Source: Stutzerimonas stutzeri
GTDB lineage: Bacteria; Pseudomonadota; Gammaproteobacteria; Pseudomonadales; Pseudomonadaceae
DNA: 64,000 bases
Direction: 5' to 3'
Assembly: GCF_024448895.1 (NCBI RefSeq)
Contig: NZ_JAMOIC010000009.1
Location: forward strand, 1 to 64,000
The notes below the pieces were generated by a model that saw only the letters and a program-made list of their open reading frames with translations, did no database searches and was not told where the DNA came from. Below, piece after piece: positions 17,925 through 28,325 of the stretch. Each line of letters opens with the position of its first letter. Position 1 is the stretch's first letter. The position numbers and the translations under genes were made by a program.

Positions 17925-17979
17925 ATCGTCGAGGCATTAGGCGGATCGTGTTCTATCCGCCTGACAGCAGGCTTTCGCG

Positions 17980-18897
17980 CTACGCGTTGAAAGCAGCGGT
18001 GCGTTGGATCTGGAGCCGGCAGCTGACCTGCATCGTTTCACCAGGCGCCAAGGTGCGCGTTCCATTGCTGGCCGGATCCTGCATACACAGAGCGTTGTTG
18101 GCGTGTGAAACAGGCTCGACCGCGAAGAATCCCATCTCGGCAGGCGGCGTGAATACGACTAGATGGTCGAGCCCTTCGCTGGCATCCATGGTCAACACGA
18201 TGCTTTCGTTGGGCCAGTCGATCTGCACAGTCCCGTTACGCCCCACGAAACAGTTATCAAGACCGGGCTCCCGTAAAGGTCGGGCGACTGAGAAGTCCCA
18301 TTTCGGTGGAATCGGCGACAGGTGTGAAGGCAAATTCCGCGAGTCGTTCTGCCACACCGATTGCGCGGCAAACCGCAGCCGACACTCTTCGTGACGCAGA
18401 AAATAGGGATGCCAGCCAAGCCCGGAGGGCATGGAGCGGGTGTCCAGGTTGCGTAGCTTCAATTGCAGCTCAACGCCCTTGTCGCTCAGCCGCATTTGGT
18501 GTTCGACTTCGAACGCGAATGGCCAGTCCAGCGCGCCCTCCCCCTCGGGTTGATGGCTGCAGGTCAGAACCAGGCTGGCGGCGTTCTGCTCGACAACGCT
18601 CCAGGCTCGCTTCCAGGCCACGCCGTGGATTGGCAGTGGATGATCGGCCGACAGGCTACGCAGCGGATAACGCTGGCCTTCATGCTCGAAAGCGCTGTCA
18701 CCTACACGGTTGGAGAACGGCGCCAGTACGAAACAGCCGGTCTTTCGCACGCTGTCAGAACCGTCCCAGGGCCGCAGGAGGTCAATACCATCAATGCTGA
18801 GCCGTGTGATCGCTCCACCTAATGCCGGGCACACTGACAAGCTCAGTGAGCCATGCTGCAGTTCGATTTCGCTCAGCGCTGATTGGGTTTCGGTCAC
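17980..18897 (-). CDS. Aldose 1-epimerase family protein
   Basis: 305 residues of the galactose-mutarotase-like fold. Visible family landmarks are LLRPWDG near the start, the FVLAPFSNRVGD segment holding the substrate-binding Arg, PIHGVAWKRAW with a catalytic His, GLGWHPYFLR with the second His, and the C-terminal AVEPVSHANNAL with the catalytic Glu. It would interconvert alpha and beta anomers. Near the uronate genes its natural substrate may be a hexuronate, to feed the anomer-selective uronate dehydrogenase; that is inference. It is transcribed in the same direction as the kdgD-gudD-garD group but separated from the dehydrogenase gene by about 190 bases. Confidence 0.8.
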   Translation of the reverse strand: MTETQSALSEIELQHGSLSLSVCPALGGAITRLSIDGIDLLRPWDGSDSVRKTGCFVLAPFSNRVGDSAFEHEGQRYPLRSLSADHPLPIHGVAWKRAWSVVEQNAASLVLTCSHQPEGEGALDWPFAFEVEHQMRLSDKGVELQLKLRNLDTRSMPSGLGWHPYFLRHEECRLRFAAQSVWQNDSRNLPSHLSPIPPKWDFSVARPLREPGLDNCFVGRNGTVQIDWPNESIVLTMDASEGLDHLVVFTPPAEMGFFAVEPVSHANNALCMQDPASNGTRTLAPGETMQVSCRLQIQRTAAFNA

Positions 18898-19084
18898 GGT
18901 TGCTGCTCCGCTGGCGAGCGGTCATCGCTCGCGAGATGAATTGAAGCGGCGCCCCGCGCCTGCACGTTTGTGGCATGCGGTGGGTAGCGCCTATAGGGGT
19001 GTCGCATGAGGGTCGACCCACACCTTGTGGGTGAAGGCCTTGATGGCAAAGCCATCTCGATCTGATTCGTGCCGGTAAGCACGC

Positions 19085-20014
19085 TCAGACCGCCGTCAGC
19101 ATCTCTCCACGCTCCAGAAAGGCGCGCAGGTTGGCCAACAGCAATTCTTCCATCGCCAGGCGTGTTTCCTCGGTGGCGCTGCCGATGTGCGGCAGCAGCA
19201 CGACATTGGGCAGGTCCAGCAGCGCGTGCGGGACCTCGGGTTCCTTGGCGTACACATCGAGCCCGGCGCCGCCCAGGCGTCCTTCCACCAAGGCCGTGAC
19301 CAGGGCAGGCTCGTCTACCACGGAGCCCCGAGACACATTGATCAATGAGCCATTAGGCCCCAACGCGTCGATGACTTCACGATTGATCAGGTTGCGCGTG
19401 CTCTCCCCGCCCGGACAGGTCAGCACCAGGAAATCGCTCCAGCGCGCCAGATCAATCAGGTTGGCTTCGTAACCGTATTCGCTGTCCGGCACCGGTCGGC
19501 GGTTGTGATAGCGCACCTGCATGTCGAACCCGCTTGACCGTTTGGCCACTTCTTCACCAATGCGTCCAAGGCCGACGATGCCAAGCTTTTTACCGCTAAC
19601 CCGAGCGGCCAATGGCAGCCCGCCGGACGGCCACTCGCCGGCGCGAACGAAGCGGTCGGCACGGGACATCTGGCGGGCACAGTCGATGATCAGACCGAAC
19701 GCCAGATCGGCCACGCAATCATTGAGGACATCCGGCGTGTTGCTTACAGGAATGCCGCGGGCCTTGGCTGCAGCGACATCAATCGAATCGTAGCCAACGC
19801 CAAAACTAACGATGGCGCGCAGGTTGGGCAGCCGCTCGATCAGTGCCGCTGTGCAGCCGAAACGTGCAGAGGTCACCACGACATCGACTCGATCGCGGTG
19901 CTGGTCGAGCAACGCTTCGGCGTCCTGTTCCCAGATGCGCAAAACCTCGTGTTCCGCAGCCAGGCCACGGTTGAAACGTTCGGTCAGGGGGCCGAGCTGG
20001 AGAATGCAGGTCAC
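19085..20014 (-). CDS. D-2-hydroxyacid dehydrogenase (glyoxylate/hydroxypyruvate reductase-like)
   Basis: 309 residues. NAD(P)H Rossmann motif LGIVGLGRIGEEVAKR in the middle, catalytic Arg in LINVSRGSVVDEPAL, and the Glu/His pair ending in VVLLPHIGSATEETR. Members reduce glyoxylate, hydroxypyruvate or related 2-oxo acids. The Asn after the Gly-rich motif (YHNRRPVPDSEY, with HNRR) favours NADPH. It follows the FAD-linked oxidase gene by 39 bases, so the two may form a reductase/oxidase pair on the same 2-hydroxy acid. The substrate in this locus is not clear. Confidence 0.85.
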   Translation of the reverse strand: MTCILQLGPLTERFNRGLAAEHEVLRIWEQDAEALLDQHRDRVDVVVTSARFGCTAALIERLPNLRAIVSFGVGYDSIDVAAAKARGIPVSNTPDVLNDCVADLAFGLIIDCARQMSRADRFVRAGEWPSGGLPLAARVSGKKLGIVGLGRIGEEVAKRSSGFDMQVRYHNRRPVPDSEYGYEANLIDLARWSDFLVLTCPGGESTRNLINREVIDALGPNGSLINVSRGSVVDEPALVTALVEGRLGGAGLDVYAKEPEVPHALLDLPNVVLLPHIGSATEETRLAMEELLLANLRAFLERGEMLTAV

Positions 20015-20053
20015 AGGAACACCTCGATTGGGTTAGCGGTTCGGCACGGTCAG

Positions 20054-21472
20054 TCAGAGCACCTTGCCGGGATTCATCAGACCCTTCGGGTCAAGTGTCG
20101 TCTTGATTGCGCGCATCAGTTCGAGTTCCAACGGATCCTTGTAGTGCCGCGCGGCGTTGCGCTTGGCCTGACCGATACCGTGCTCGGCACTGATGCTGCC
20201 GTTGAGTCCGGTAGTCGCGTCGTAGATCAGCTGCATGATTGCCTCGTGCTGCGCTTTGAAGGGCGCATCGTCGGAGCCGATCGGCTTGCTGATGTTGTAA
20301 TGCAGGTTGCCATCGCCGACATGGCCGTAGGCGACGATCCGCACGCCCGGAAAATGCTCTTGCAGCCGCTGGTCGGTCGTCTCTATAAACGCTGGGATAC
20401 AGCTGACCGGCACGCTGATGTCGTGTTTCAGACTCGGCCCTTCGTGGTTTTGCGCTTCGGAGATTCCTTCTCGCATGGCCCATAGCGCGGCGACTTGAGC
20501 TTCACTGGCGGCGATTACGGCATCGATGACCCAGCCACGCTCCAGGGCTTCGCTTATCCCAAGTTCAAGCAACTCATTGAGGGGCGCATCGGGCTGGGTA
20601 TCGCTCAGTTCGATCAGCACGTACCAGGGATGGGGCTCTGTGAACGGGTCCCTGCAACCGGAGACGTGACGCAGCACGAAATCGACGCTCTGCCGCGACA
20701 TCATTTCGAAGCCGGTCAGTCGGTCTCCGCAGAGTCCACGGATGACGCCGATCAGTTCGACTGCTGCAGACGCGCTCGGCAACGCCACCCAGGCAGTCGT
20801 CGTGCTGCGCACCGCTGGATACAGTTTGAGCACGGCGGCGGTGATGATGCCGAGCGTGCCTTCCGAGCCGATGAACAGATGCTTTAGGTCGTAGCCGGTG
20901 TTGTCCTTGCGCAGGCCGCGCAGGCCGTTCCAGATCTGCCCGTCCGGTAGCACGACTTCCAGGCCTAGAGTCAGGTCACGCATGTTGCCGTAGCGCAGCA
21001 CCGCCGTGCCGCCGGCATTGGTGGCGAGGTTGCCGCCAACCGTGCAGCTGCCCTCTGCGCCCAGGGACAAAGGAAACAGCCTTCCCGCCTCGGCGGCAGC
21101 CTCCTGCAAGTTCTGCAGGATTACGCCCGCTTCAACGGTGATGGTTTCGTTTGCGGGATCGATGTGGCGAATCCGGGTCATTCTTGTCAGCGACAGCACC
21201 ACCTGATTGCCGCTGTCATCCGGAATCGAACCGCCGCACAGACCGGTATTGCCCCCTTGTGGGACCAGCGCGATGCCGTATTGGTTACACAGCCGAACAA
21301 CCGCTGCCACCTCGTCGGTATTGGCTGGACGCACGATCAGCGCCGCTTTGCCCTGATAGGCATTGCGCCAGTCGCTCAGGTAGCCACCGATGCGTTCTGC
21401 ATCCCGCACGATGCCTGCCGCTCCAACGACCGCTTCGATCTCACGAATGAACGCGTCTAACACTGTACTCAT
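20054..21472 (-). CDS. FAD-linked D-2-hydroxyacid dehydrogenase
   Basis: About 472 residues. The N-terminal PCMH/FAD-binding domain has the signature LVPQGGNTGLCGGSI and GSCTVGGNLATNAGG. The C-terminal cap domain ends SAEHGIGQAKR then DPKGLMNPGKVL, as in D-lactate dehydrogenase (cytochrome), D-2-hydroxyglutarate dehydrogenase and GlcD. It oxidises a D-2-hydroxy acid and passes electrons to the respiratory chain. ATG 21472 has GGAG upstream. It sits at the tail of the kdgD-gudD-garD group, separated from garD by a repeat array. It may handle a hydroxy acid released in aldarate metabolism. Confidence 0.8.
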   Translation of the reverse strand: MSTVLDAFIREIEAVVGAAGIVRDAERIGGYLSDWRNAYQGKAALIVRPANTDEVAAVVRLCNQYGIALVPQGGNTGLCGGSIPDDSGNQVVLSLTRMTRIRHIDPANETITVEAGVILQNLQEAAAEAGRLFPLSLGAEGSCTVGGNLATNAGGTAVLRYGNMRDLTLGLEVVLPDGQIWNGLRGLRKDNTGYDLKHLFIGSEGTLGIITAAVLKLYPAVRSTTTAWVALPSASAAVELIGVIRGLCGDRLTGFEMMSRQSVDFVLRHVSGCRDPFTEPHPWYVLIELSDTQPDAPLNELLELGISEALERGWVIDAVIAASEAQVAALWAMREGISEAQNHEGPSLKHDISVPVSCIPAFIETTDQRLQEHFPGVRIVAYGHVGDGNLHYNISKPIGSDDAPFKAQHEAIMQLIYDATTGLNGSISAEHGIGQAKRNAARHYKDPLELELMRAIKTTLDPKGLMNPGKVL

Positions 21473-21554
21473 CGCATTCTCCGCCTGGGTGTGGCTCATG
21501 ATCGCCGGCGCTTGCCCTACCGCAAGGCGTCCACCGAGGCACGCTGTAGGGTGA

Positions 21555-21850
21555 TTGGGCGAACAAGTTCGTCCCTACGTCATCAGTGCGAACCCGAAGA
21601 CTGCAGACTGACCGGCTTGAGTAGGGGCGAATTCATTCGCCCAAGTACGCTGCAGATCAACTGGGCGAACAAGTTCGTCCCCACATCGCTTGTGCGAGCC
21701 CGATAACTGCAGCCTGACGGTTTGTGTAGGGGCGAATTCATTCGTCCGTGCGCCACAGGACAATTGGGCGAACAAGTTCGCCCCTACGTCATCAGTGCGA
21801 CCCGAAGACTGCAGACTGACGGGCTTGTGTAGGGGCGAATTCATTCGCCC
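21555..21850. repeat. Three tandem copies of a ~90-bp hairpin-bearing repeat (BIME-like)
   Basis: Copies begin at about 21555, 21661 and 21764. Each starts TGGGCGAACAAGTTCG and ends with GTAGGGGCGAATTCATTCG, so the ends of a copy are inverted complements and could fold into a long hairpin. Copies are separated by about 15 to 20 bases of diverged spacer. The array fills the gap between garD and the FAD-linked oxidase gene. Confidence 0.8.
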
Positions 21851-21870
21851 ACGCACCCTGATGTGCTGAA

Positions 21871-23436
21871 TCAGGTGATCGGCGCCGGGTTGAACAGGGT
21901 GATGTCGTTGTGAATCTTGTGTTGCTCGGCCCAGGTTTTCTTCTTTCCGCTAGCGACATCCAGATAGTAGTGGAACAACTCCCAGCCAAGCTCCTCGATG
22001 CTGGAACGCCCCGTGGCGATGCGCCCGGCGTCCACGTCGATCAGGTCCGGCCAGCGCTCGGCGAGCTCGGTACGGGTGGAGACTTTCACAACTGGCGCCA
22101 TTGCGAGGCCATAAGGCGTACCGCGCCCGGTGGTGAAGACGTGCAGGTTCATCCCTGCCGCCAGCTGCAAGGTGCCGCAGACGAAATCACTCGCTGGCGT
22201 CGCGCAATAGATAAGCCCCTTGTCGCTGAATCGTTCACCAGGGCCTAGCACGCCGTTAATGGCGCTGCTGCCGGACTTGACGATGGAGCCTAAGGACTTC
22301 TCGACAATGTTCGACAATCCGCCTTTCTTATTACCCGGCGTGGTGTTGGCGCTGCGATCAGCCGCGCCGCGTTCGAGGTATTGGTCGTACCAGTCCATCT
22401 CGCGCACCAGGGCTTGGGCCACTTCCGGCGTCTCAGCACGCGAGGTAAGCATGTAGATGGCATCGCGTACTTCAGTGACTTCCGAGAACATCACCGTGGC
22501 GCCGGCGCGGATCAGCAGATCAGAGGCATAGCCAAGGGCCGGATTGGCGGTGATACCGGAGAAGGCATCGCTGCCGCCGCACTGCATGCCGAGGATCAGC
22601 TCCGAAGCCGGGACGGTCTCGCGCTGGCGGCGGTTGAGCTTTTCCAGGCGGGCTTCTGCCAACGCCATGATCTGCTCGATCATTTCGTTGAAGCCGGTAT
22701 TGGAGTCCTGCAGGCGATACAACCAAGGTTCGCTGAGGTCGACCGAAGCATCGCCCTGGTGCATCACCTGCTCGGCTTGCAGCTTCTCGCAGCCAAGACT
22801 GATCACCAGCGCTTCGCCGCCGAGATTCGGATTGCGCGCCAGGTTGCGCACCGTGCGAATGGGGATGTAGGCGTCCTTTGCGGTAATTGCCACACCGCAG
22901 CCGTAGCTATGCGTCAGCGCAACCACATCGTCGACGTTGGGATACTTGGGCAGCAGCTCTTTGCGGATGCGTGCCACAGCATGATCGAGCACTCCGGTGA
23001 CGCATTGCACCGTGGTGGTGATGCCAAGGATGTTACGCGTACCCACCGTGCCGTCGGCGTTGCGGTAACCCTCGAACGTGAAGCCGTCGAGTGGTTCGAG
23101 CCGGGCAGGTACTGCGTCGGACATGGGAAGACTGTCGAGCGGCGGCGCGGATGGCATGCGCAGCTGGGTCTCTTTGACCCATGATCCCCGCGCGATGGCT
23201 TCCAGCGCATAGCCAATAATCTGCCCGTAGCGGCGCACAGGCTGGTCGATGGCGATGTCGACCAATGCGACCTTGTGGCTCTGCGGTACGGATTCAACCG
23301 TGACCAATCCGTCCTGGAACCAAGCGCCTCTCGGCACACCGCCATCGTTGACTACAACTGCCACGTTGTCCGCTTCGTTCAAGCGTATGTAACGAGGCGA
23401 ATCTTGATGCTGAATCAGTTCCACGGTTTCGTTCAT
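21871..23436 (-). CDS. garD: Galactarate dehydratase
   Basis: About 521 residues, close to E. coli GarD along its whole length. An N-terminal SAF-like domain ([11 protein letters not shown]) is joined to the UxaA/GarD catalytic part, with [35 protein letters not shown] and [17 protein letters not shown], whose Cys residues bind the catalytic metal. Dehydrates meso-galactarate to 5-keto-4-deoxy-D-glucarate. ATG at MNETVELIQ has GGAGACTGAT upstream; the open frame beyond it runs into REP sequence. It lies after gudD, from which a REP cluster separates it. Confidence 0.95.
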   Translation of the reverse strand: MNETVELIQHQDSPRYIRLNEADNVAVVVNDGGVPRGAWFQDGLVTVESVPQSHKVALVDIAIDQPVRRYGQIIGYALEAIARGSWVKETQLRMPSAPPLDSLPMSDAVPARLEPLDGFTFEGYRNADGTVGTRNILGITTTVQCVTGVLDHAVARIRKELLPKYPNVDDVVALTHSYGCGVAITAKDAYIPIRTVRNLARNPNLGGEALVISLGCEKLQAEQVMHQGDASVDLSEPWLYRLQDSNTGFNEMIEQIMALAEARLEKLNRRQRETVPASELILGMQCGGSDAFSGITANPALGYASDLLIRAGATVMFSEVTEVRDAIYMLTSRAETPEVAQALVREMDWYDQYLERGAADRSANTTPGNKKGGLSNIVEKSLGSIVKSGSSAINGVLGPGERFSDKGLIYCATPASDFVCGTLQLAAGMNLHVFTTGRGTPYGLAMAPVVKVSTRTELAERWPDLIDVDAGRIATGRSSIEELGWELFHYYLDVASGKKKTWAEQHKIHNDITLFNPAPIT

Positions 23437-23500
23437 ATCAGTCTCCGGTCGGGCCCGGTTATTGTTGTTGAGCGGTCGGCGCAAAATTCCAAACGGACTC

Positions 23501-23653
23501 AGGCACCCTGGTGGGCTGAAGCCCACCCTACGCCGCTGAGTCGTTTACACGGTTTCGTTCGGCGCACAGTGCGGCTTTTTCGTAGGGTGGGCTTTAGCCC
23601 ACCAAATCGCTCCCTATCAGGCACCCTGGGGGGCTGAAGCCTACGCTACGACT
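23501..23653. repeat. Cluster of REP-like inverted repeats
   Basis: GTGGGCTGAAGCCCACCCTACG at 23511-23532 occurs in inverse form at 23581-23603 (CGTAGGGTGGGC, TTTAGCCCACC) and again, decayed, at about 23621-23653. Each copy carries its own hairpin. The cluster separates gudD from garD and may affect mRNA stability in this operon. Confidence 0.75.
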
Positions 23654-23665
23654 GTTTCAGCCAAA

Positions 23666-25009
23666 TCAGCGCACCATGCACGGCTTCTTGTTGTTGAAGG
23701 TCCATTCCGGAATCAGATACTGCATGGCAGTCGCGTCGTCGCGAGCGCCCAGCCCTTTGGCCAGGTACAGCTCATGGGCCTTTTGCAGCGCATCTTCATC
23801 CAGCTCCACACCGAGCCCGGCCTTGGCCGGCACTGCGACCTTTCCGCCCACGATCTGTAGCGGCTCGCGGGTGAGGTATTGGCCGTCCTGCCAGATCCAG
23901 TGAGTGTCGATCGCAGTGATCCTGCCCGGCGCGGCGGCGGCCACGTGGGTAAACATCGCCAGCGAGATATCGAAATGGTTGTTGGAGTGCGAACCCCAGG
24001 TCAGGCCCCAGTCGTGGCACATCTGCGCTACCCGCACCGAACCGCTCATGGTCCAGAAGTGCGGGTCGGCCAGCGGAATGTCCACTGATTGCAGGCTGAT
24101 GGTGTGGCCCATCTGCCGCCAGTCGGTTGCGATCATGTTGGTCGCGGTTGGCAGCCCGGTAGCGCGGCGGAACTCGGCCATCACCTCGCGGCCGGAATAG
24201 CCGTTCTCTGCACCGCAGGGGTCCTCGGCGTAGGCGAGCACGCCGTGCAGGTCCTTGCACAGGTCAATGGCTTCGGCCAGCGACCAGGCGCCGTTGGGAT
24301 CAAGGGTGATGCGGGCGTCGGGGAAGCGCTCGGCCAGGGCTCGTATCGCCTTGACCTCCTCGCTACCAGGCAATACGCCGCCCTTGAGTTTGAAATCCTT
24401 GAAGCCGTAGCGCTCGTAGGCTGCTTCGGCTTGGCGCACAACGGTTTCGGGCGTCAGCGCTTCTTCGTTGCGAACCCGAAACCAGGCATCGCTGGCGCTC
24501 GATTCATCGCGGTAGCCTAGGTCGGTCTTATTGCGATCGGCGATGTAGAACAGATAACCGAGCATCTCGACTTCGTCGCGCTGCTGGCCATCGCCCAATA
24601 GCGCGGCAACCGGCACGCCAAGGTGCTGACCAAGCAGATCCAGCAGTGCTGATTCGAGTGCGGTAATGGCGTGAATGGCGATGCGCAGATCGAACGTCTG
24701 CAGGCCACGACCGCCGACATCACGGTCGGCGAACGCCTTGCGCGCCTGGTTCAGCAGGCCGTTGAAATTACCGACCGATTGCCCAATCAGCATCGCGCGG
24801 GCATCTTCCAGGGTCTGGCGAATCGCCTCGCCACCGGGGACTTCGCCGACACCTGTGTTGCCGGCGCTGTCCTTGAGAATGAGGATGTTGCGGGTGAAGT
24901 ACGGACCATGAGCGCCGCTCAGATTGAGCAGCATGCTGTCCTGACCGGCGACCGGAACCACTTTCAGTTCAGTGACGACCGGAGCACCTTGATTCACAGA
25001 ATTATTCAT
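23666..25009 (-). CDS. gudD: Glucarate dehydratase
   Basis: 447 residues of the enolase superfamily, nearly colinear with E. coli GudD. Visible: capping-domain segment [15 protein letters not shown], base motif DFKLKGGV, metal ligands in TLDPNGAWS and [23 protein letters not shown], and the His of [10 protein letters not shown]. It converts D-glucarate (and often L-idarate) to 5-keto-4-deoxy-D-glucarate in the cytoplasm. ATG 25009 follows GAGAGACG. It belongs to a minus-strand operon after kdgD and the semialdehyde dehydrogenase gene. A second, diverged paralogue lies at 28326-29714. Confidence 0.95.
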   Translation of the reverse strand: MNNSVNQGAPVVTELKVVPVAGQDSMLLNLSGAHGPYFTRNILILKDSAGNTGVGEVPGGEAIRQTLEDARAMLIGQSVGNFNGLLNQARKAFADRDVGGRGLQTFDLRIAIHAITALESALLDLLGQHLGVPVAALLGDGQQRDEVEMLGYLFYIADRNKTDLGYRDESSASDAWFRVRNEEALTPETVVRQAEAAYERYGFKDFKLKGGVLPGSEEVKAIRALAERFPDARITLDPNGAWSLAEAIDLCKDLHGVLAYAEDPCGAENGYSGREVMAEFRRATGLPTATNMIATDWRQMGHTISLQSVDIPLADPHFWTMSGSVRVAQMCHDWGLTWGSHSNNHFDISLAMFTHVAAAAPGRITAIDTHWIWQDGQYLTREPLQIVGGKVAVPAKAGLGVELDEDALQKAHELYLAKGLGARDDATAMQYLIPEWTFNNKKPCMVR

Positions 25010-25131
25010 GAGCGTCTCTCTTTTATTCTTATGGTCCGCGTTACGGGTGTAGCGCATTTGCCGCCATGGGGTGCGCCCCGCGAGCCCCAGTGGACTCGCA
25101 CGGGTACGCCCCATGGGGACGGATCGGCTGA

Positions 25132-26574
25132 TCAGCCGATGTAGGTAGTCTTCACCGTGGTGTAGAACTCCTGGGCGTAGCGACCCTGTTCGCGCGGGCC
25201 GTAGGACGAACCTTTACGACCACCGAACGGCACGTGATAGTCCACGCCCGCCGTCGGCAGGTTGACCATCACCATGCCGGCCTGGGAATGACGCTTGAAG
25301 TGATTGGCATGCTTCAACGAAGTGGTGCAGATGCCAGCGGACAGACCGAACTCGGTGTCGTTGGCCATCGCCAGGGCTTCGTCGTAATCCTTCACGCGGA
25401 CGACGTTAGCCACCGGGCCGAAGATCTCTTCGCGGCTGATGCGCATGTCGGCGGTGCTGTCGACGAACAGCGTCGGCGCAAGGAAATAGCCATCGGTGCC
25501 GCAACTTACACGCTCCCCGCCACAGGCCAGGCGTGCGCCCTCCTCCTTGCCAATCTCGATGTAACGCAGGTCCTGATCGAGCTGGGCCTGGGATACCACC
25601 GGGCCGACATCGACGCCTTTTTCAAGCGCGGGGCCAACTTTGATTTTCTTGATGCGCTCGACCATCGCCTCGACAAAACGGTCGTAGATGCCTTCGGTAA
25701 CGATGATGCGGCTGGACGCCGTGCAACGCTGGCCGGTGGAGTAGAAGGCGCTCTGGGTAGCCAGTTCGACAGCAGTATTGAGGTCCGCGTCATCGAGGAT
25801 GATCTGCGGGTTCTTGCCGCCCATTTCCAGCTGAACCTTGGCACCGCGGTTTACGCAGGTATTGGCAATGCCGCGGCCTACGCCGACCGAACCAGTGAAG
25901 CTGACGCCATCAACACGCTTGTCGTTGACGATGGCTTCGCCCACTTCGCGGCCCTTGCCCATCACCAGGTTGAACACACCGGCCGGGAAACCCGCACGCG
26001 AGATGATCTCGGCGATGGCCCAGGCGCAACCGGGCACCAGATCAGCAGGTTTGATCACTACGCAGTTGCCGTAGGCGAGCGCTGGAGCGATCTTCCACGC
26101 CGGAATGGCGATCGGGAAATTCCACGGGGTGATCAGGCCGATCACGCCCAGTGGCTCGCGGGTCACTTCGACGCTGACGCCCGGGCGAACCGACTGCAGG
26201 GTCTCACCAGCCTGACGCAGGCATTCGCCGGCGAAGTACTTGAAGATGTTGCCGGCCCGGGTCACTTCACCGATCGCCTCCGGCAGGGTCTTGCCCTCTT
26301 CGCGGGCCAACAACGCACCGAGCTCTTCGCGACGAGCGAGGATTTCAAGGCCTACCTTCTCCAGCGCATCGGCGCGCGCCTGAATGCCGGAGGCGGCCCA
26401 TGCCGGGAACGCTTTACGGGCTGCCGCCACGGCGGCTTCGACCTGAGTGCTGTCAGCCTGGGCATATTCGCCGATCACGTCCGACAAGTCGGAGGGATTG
26501 ATATTGGCCTGGTAGTTCTTGCCGGCTACCCATTGGCCATCGATGTAATTGTCATAGCGTTGTACGTCTGCCAC
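25132..26574 (-). CDS. 2,5-dioxovalerate (alpha-ketoglutarate semialdehyde) dehydrogenase
   Basis: About 480 residues of the aldehyde dehydrogenase superfamily. Conserved pieces: cofactor motif [32 protein letters not shown], general-base Glu in [12 protein letters not shown], catalytic Cys in [13 protein letters not shown], and [10 protein letters not shown]. It oxidises 2,5-dioxovalerate, the KdgD product, to 2-oxoglutarate. I chose the GTG start (26574, [13 protein letters not shown]) because AAGGAG lies nine bases upstream. The position between kdgD and gudD supports the role. Confidence 0.9.
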   Translation of the reverse strand: MADVQRYDNYIDGQWVAGKNYQANINPSDLSDVIGEYAQADSTQVEAAVAAARKAFPAWAASGIQARADALEKVGLEILARREELGALLAREEGKTLPEAIGEVTRAGNIFKYFAGECLRQAGETLQSVRPGVSVEVTREPLGVIGLITPWNFPIAIPAWKIAPALAYGNCVVIKPADLVPGCAWAIAEIISRAGFPAGVFNLVMGKGREVGEAIVNDKRVDGVSFTGSVGVGRGIANTCVNRGAKVQLEMGGKNPQIILDDADLNTAVELATQSAFYSTGQRCTASSRIIVTEGIYDRFVEAMVERIKKIKVGPALEKGVDVGPVVSQAQLDQDLRYIEIGKEEGARLACGGERVSCGTDGYFLAPTLFVDSTADMRISREEIFGPVANVVRVKDYDEALAMANDTEFGLSAGICTTSLKHANHFKRHSQAGMVMVNLPTAGVDYHVPFGGRKGSSYGPREQGRYAQEFYTTVKTTYIG

Positions 26575-26670
26575 GGGACTTTCTCCTTCGTGAGTTCCGC
26601 CTGCCACTATCCGTTCAAAAGGCCGAACAGCCGCAGGCGGTTGGGGCGAATGATGGGTCGGGCTGGACCG

Positions 26671-27582
26671 TTATTGCGCACCTTGCTTTTTGATCAGCGC
26701 AGCGAGCGCTTCGTACTCGTCTGGCAGCAAGTCGGTCAGCGGAGCGCGCACAGGCCCGGCGTCATAACCGGAGATTTTGGCGCCGGCCTTGACGATGCTG
26801 ACAGCGTATCCCTTGCAGCGATTACGGATATCGAGGTACGGCAGGAAGAAGTCATCGATCAGTCGGCCGACCGTTTCGTGATCCTCACGCGCGATAGCGC
26901 GATAGAAATCCATCGCCATTTTTGGAACGAAGTTGAAAACGGCGGACGAATAAACCGGCACGCCGAGAGCTTTGTAAGCCGCTGCGTAGACTTCCGCGGT
27001 GGGCAGACCACCCAGGTAAGTCAGGCGTTCACCGAGGCGACGGCGGATGGAAACCATCATCTCGATATCGCCGAGACCATCTTTGTAGCCAATCAGGTTC
27101 GGGCAGCGCTCTGTCAGCTGCTCGAGCAGCGGCGCTGTCAGACGGCACACGTTGCGGTTATAGACCACTACCCCGATATCGACTGATTTGCAGACTTCCT
27201 CGACGTGACGTGCAACACCTTCCTGACTGGCTTCTGTCAGGTAATGCGGCAGCAACAGCAGGCCCTTGGCGCCAAGACGCTCGGCTTCCTGTGCGTAGGC
27301 GATAGCCTGACGAGTCGGACCGCCGACGCCGGCAAGAATGGGCACCTGACCTGCACAGGTATCGACGGCTGTCTTGATGACATCCGGATATTCCTGCGGC
27401 GTCAGAGAGAAGAATTCGCCAGTGCCACCCGCGGCGAAGAGCGCCGTTGCGCCATAGGGCGCCAACCATTCCAGTCGCTTGATGTAACCGTCGCGGTTGA
27501 AGTCGCCCTGCTGGTCGAAGTCAGTGACCGGGAAAGACAGCAGACCGGAAGAAAGGATGGACTTCAGTTCTTGTGGATTCAT
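26671..27582 (-). CDS. kdgD: 5-dehydro-4-deoxyglucarate dehydratase
   Basis: 303 residues of the DapA/NAL aldolase superfamily. It dehydrates and decarboxylates 5-keto-4-deoxy-D-glucarate to 2,5-dioxovalerate. The Schiff-base Lys is in [13 protein letters not shown] and the active-site Tyr in [25 protein letters not shown] is the carboxylate-binding loop. First gene of the minus-strand kdgD-dehydrogenase-gudD-garD set. A regulator-like site lies about 60 bases upstream. ATG 27582 follows AGGATGC. Confidence 0.93.
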   Translation of the reverse strand: MNPQELKSILSSGLLSFPVTDFDQQGDFNRDGYIKRLEWLAPYGATALFAAGGTGEFFSLTPQEYPDVIKTAVDTCAGQVPILAGVGGPTRQAIAYAQEAERLGAKGLLLLPHYLTEASQEGVARHVEEVCKSVDIGVVVYNRNVCRLTAPLLEQLTERCPNLIGYKDGLGDIEMMVSIRRRLGERLTYLGGLPTAEVYAAAYKALGVPVYSSAVFNFVPKMAMDFYRAIAREDHETVGRLIDDFFLPYLDIRNRCKGYAVSIVKAGAKISGYDAGPVRAPLTDLLPDEYEALAALIKKQGAQ

Positions 27583-27640
27583 TGTTTGAGCATCCTGTGA
27601 AGCAATCAATGTAAGAGGTAAGGCCGCAGCCTTGAGATAC

Positions 27641-27660
27641 GTTATCGTACAACTACAGGT
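27641..27660 (+). promoter_or_regulatory. Diverged member of the 8-ACAA-8 operator family, upstream of kdgD
   Basis: GTTATCGT-ACAA-CTACAGGT. The left half and centre are identical to the site in front of the FadR-type regulator gene (41106-41125 on the minus strand). The right half is degenerate. It lies 59 bases upstream of the kdgD start. Confidence 0.5.
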
Positions 27661-28038
27661 GGCGCTACCGGTTTATCTAAAATTCTTTACTGCAGCTTCG
27701 CCTGCATGATCGGCTGCACTGGCGCCGATTTGCTGGTCACTTCATACCGCTGCACCATTGCACGAATAGACGATACAGCCATATGCGCTATTAGTTATTC
27801 GTACAGGCGTTGGTGGGTTGGTGCGGGTGACGAAGTGAAACTACAAGACCTTCGTCATTCGCAATGGCCCTATCGAGTTTCCAACTTGTCGGCTGGGCCA
27901 GTCGGTTTCGCACGTCGGGCTTAGGCCTTCGCGCCTAGACAGTAAAGATGCGATGAGGACATTGCTGAACCATAAATGTTGAGGAACCCGCAGCCTGACC
28001 GGCCAGTCACAAGCGGCCATTTTTTATATTTTGATGAT

Positions 28039-28067
28039 TTGACAACCACCACCGGCACTGTTAAAAA
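28039..28067 (+). promoter_or_regulatory. Sigma70 promoter of the second gudD and TTT transporter genes
   Basis: TTGACA (28039-28044), 17 bases, then TAAAAA (28062-28067). The operator starts nine bases further on, as at the porin and udh promoters. The rest of the 743-base kdgD/gudD gap holds no convincing gene. Confidence 0.5.
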
Positions 28068-28076
28068 TTCGCTCAA

Positions 28077-28096
28077 GTCATACGACAACGTATGAC
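28077..28096 (+). promoter_or_regulatory. Perfect palindromic operator before the second gudD
   Basis: GTCATACG-ACAA-CGTATGAC has fully complementary 8-base arms. It is the best example of the site family and probably the binding site of the FadR-type regulator encoded at 40317-41069. Confidence 0.7.
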
Positions 28097-28325
28097 AGAA
28101 AATAACCAGAGCTCAAAAGCCATGTCCTACTCCGCACTTCCCAAGTGTGCTGCTGCCGCTCCACGCGGCTGCCAAAGCACACCGCCGCAGACCCAAGTGT
28201 TCAGTGCCGGGCTCGTCCCAGTTTCCTCCCTGTTGAATTACGCATGCGCTGAGGTTCACCACCGCACAGCGTGACCGGCCGTAAATTTTCGACGCTCATA
28301 AGAATAATCAGGAGCACGTAACGCG

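Noticed and set aside
21555-21850. Possible CRISPR array
   Set aside because: Only three units, each with internal hairpin arms and similar spacers; these are BIME-type repeats and no cas gene is near.
25234-27186. 650-codon plus-strand open frame opposite the semialdehyde dehydrogenase and kdgD
   Set aside because: It spans two well-identified genes on the other strand and shows only antisense-type composition (runs of Ala, Asp, His and Gln).
27706-28274. Short plus-strand frames between kdgD and the second gudD
   Set aside because: No ribosome sites and no similarity; one overlaps the promoter and operator.
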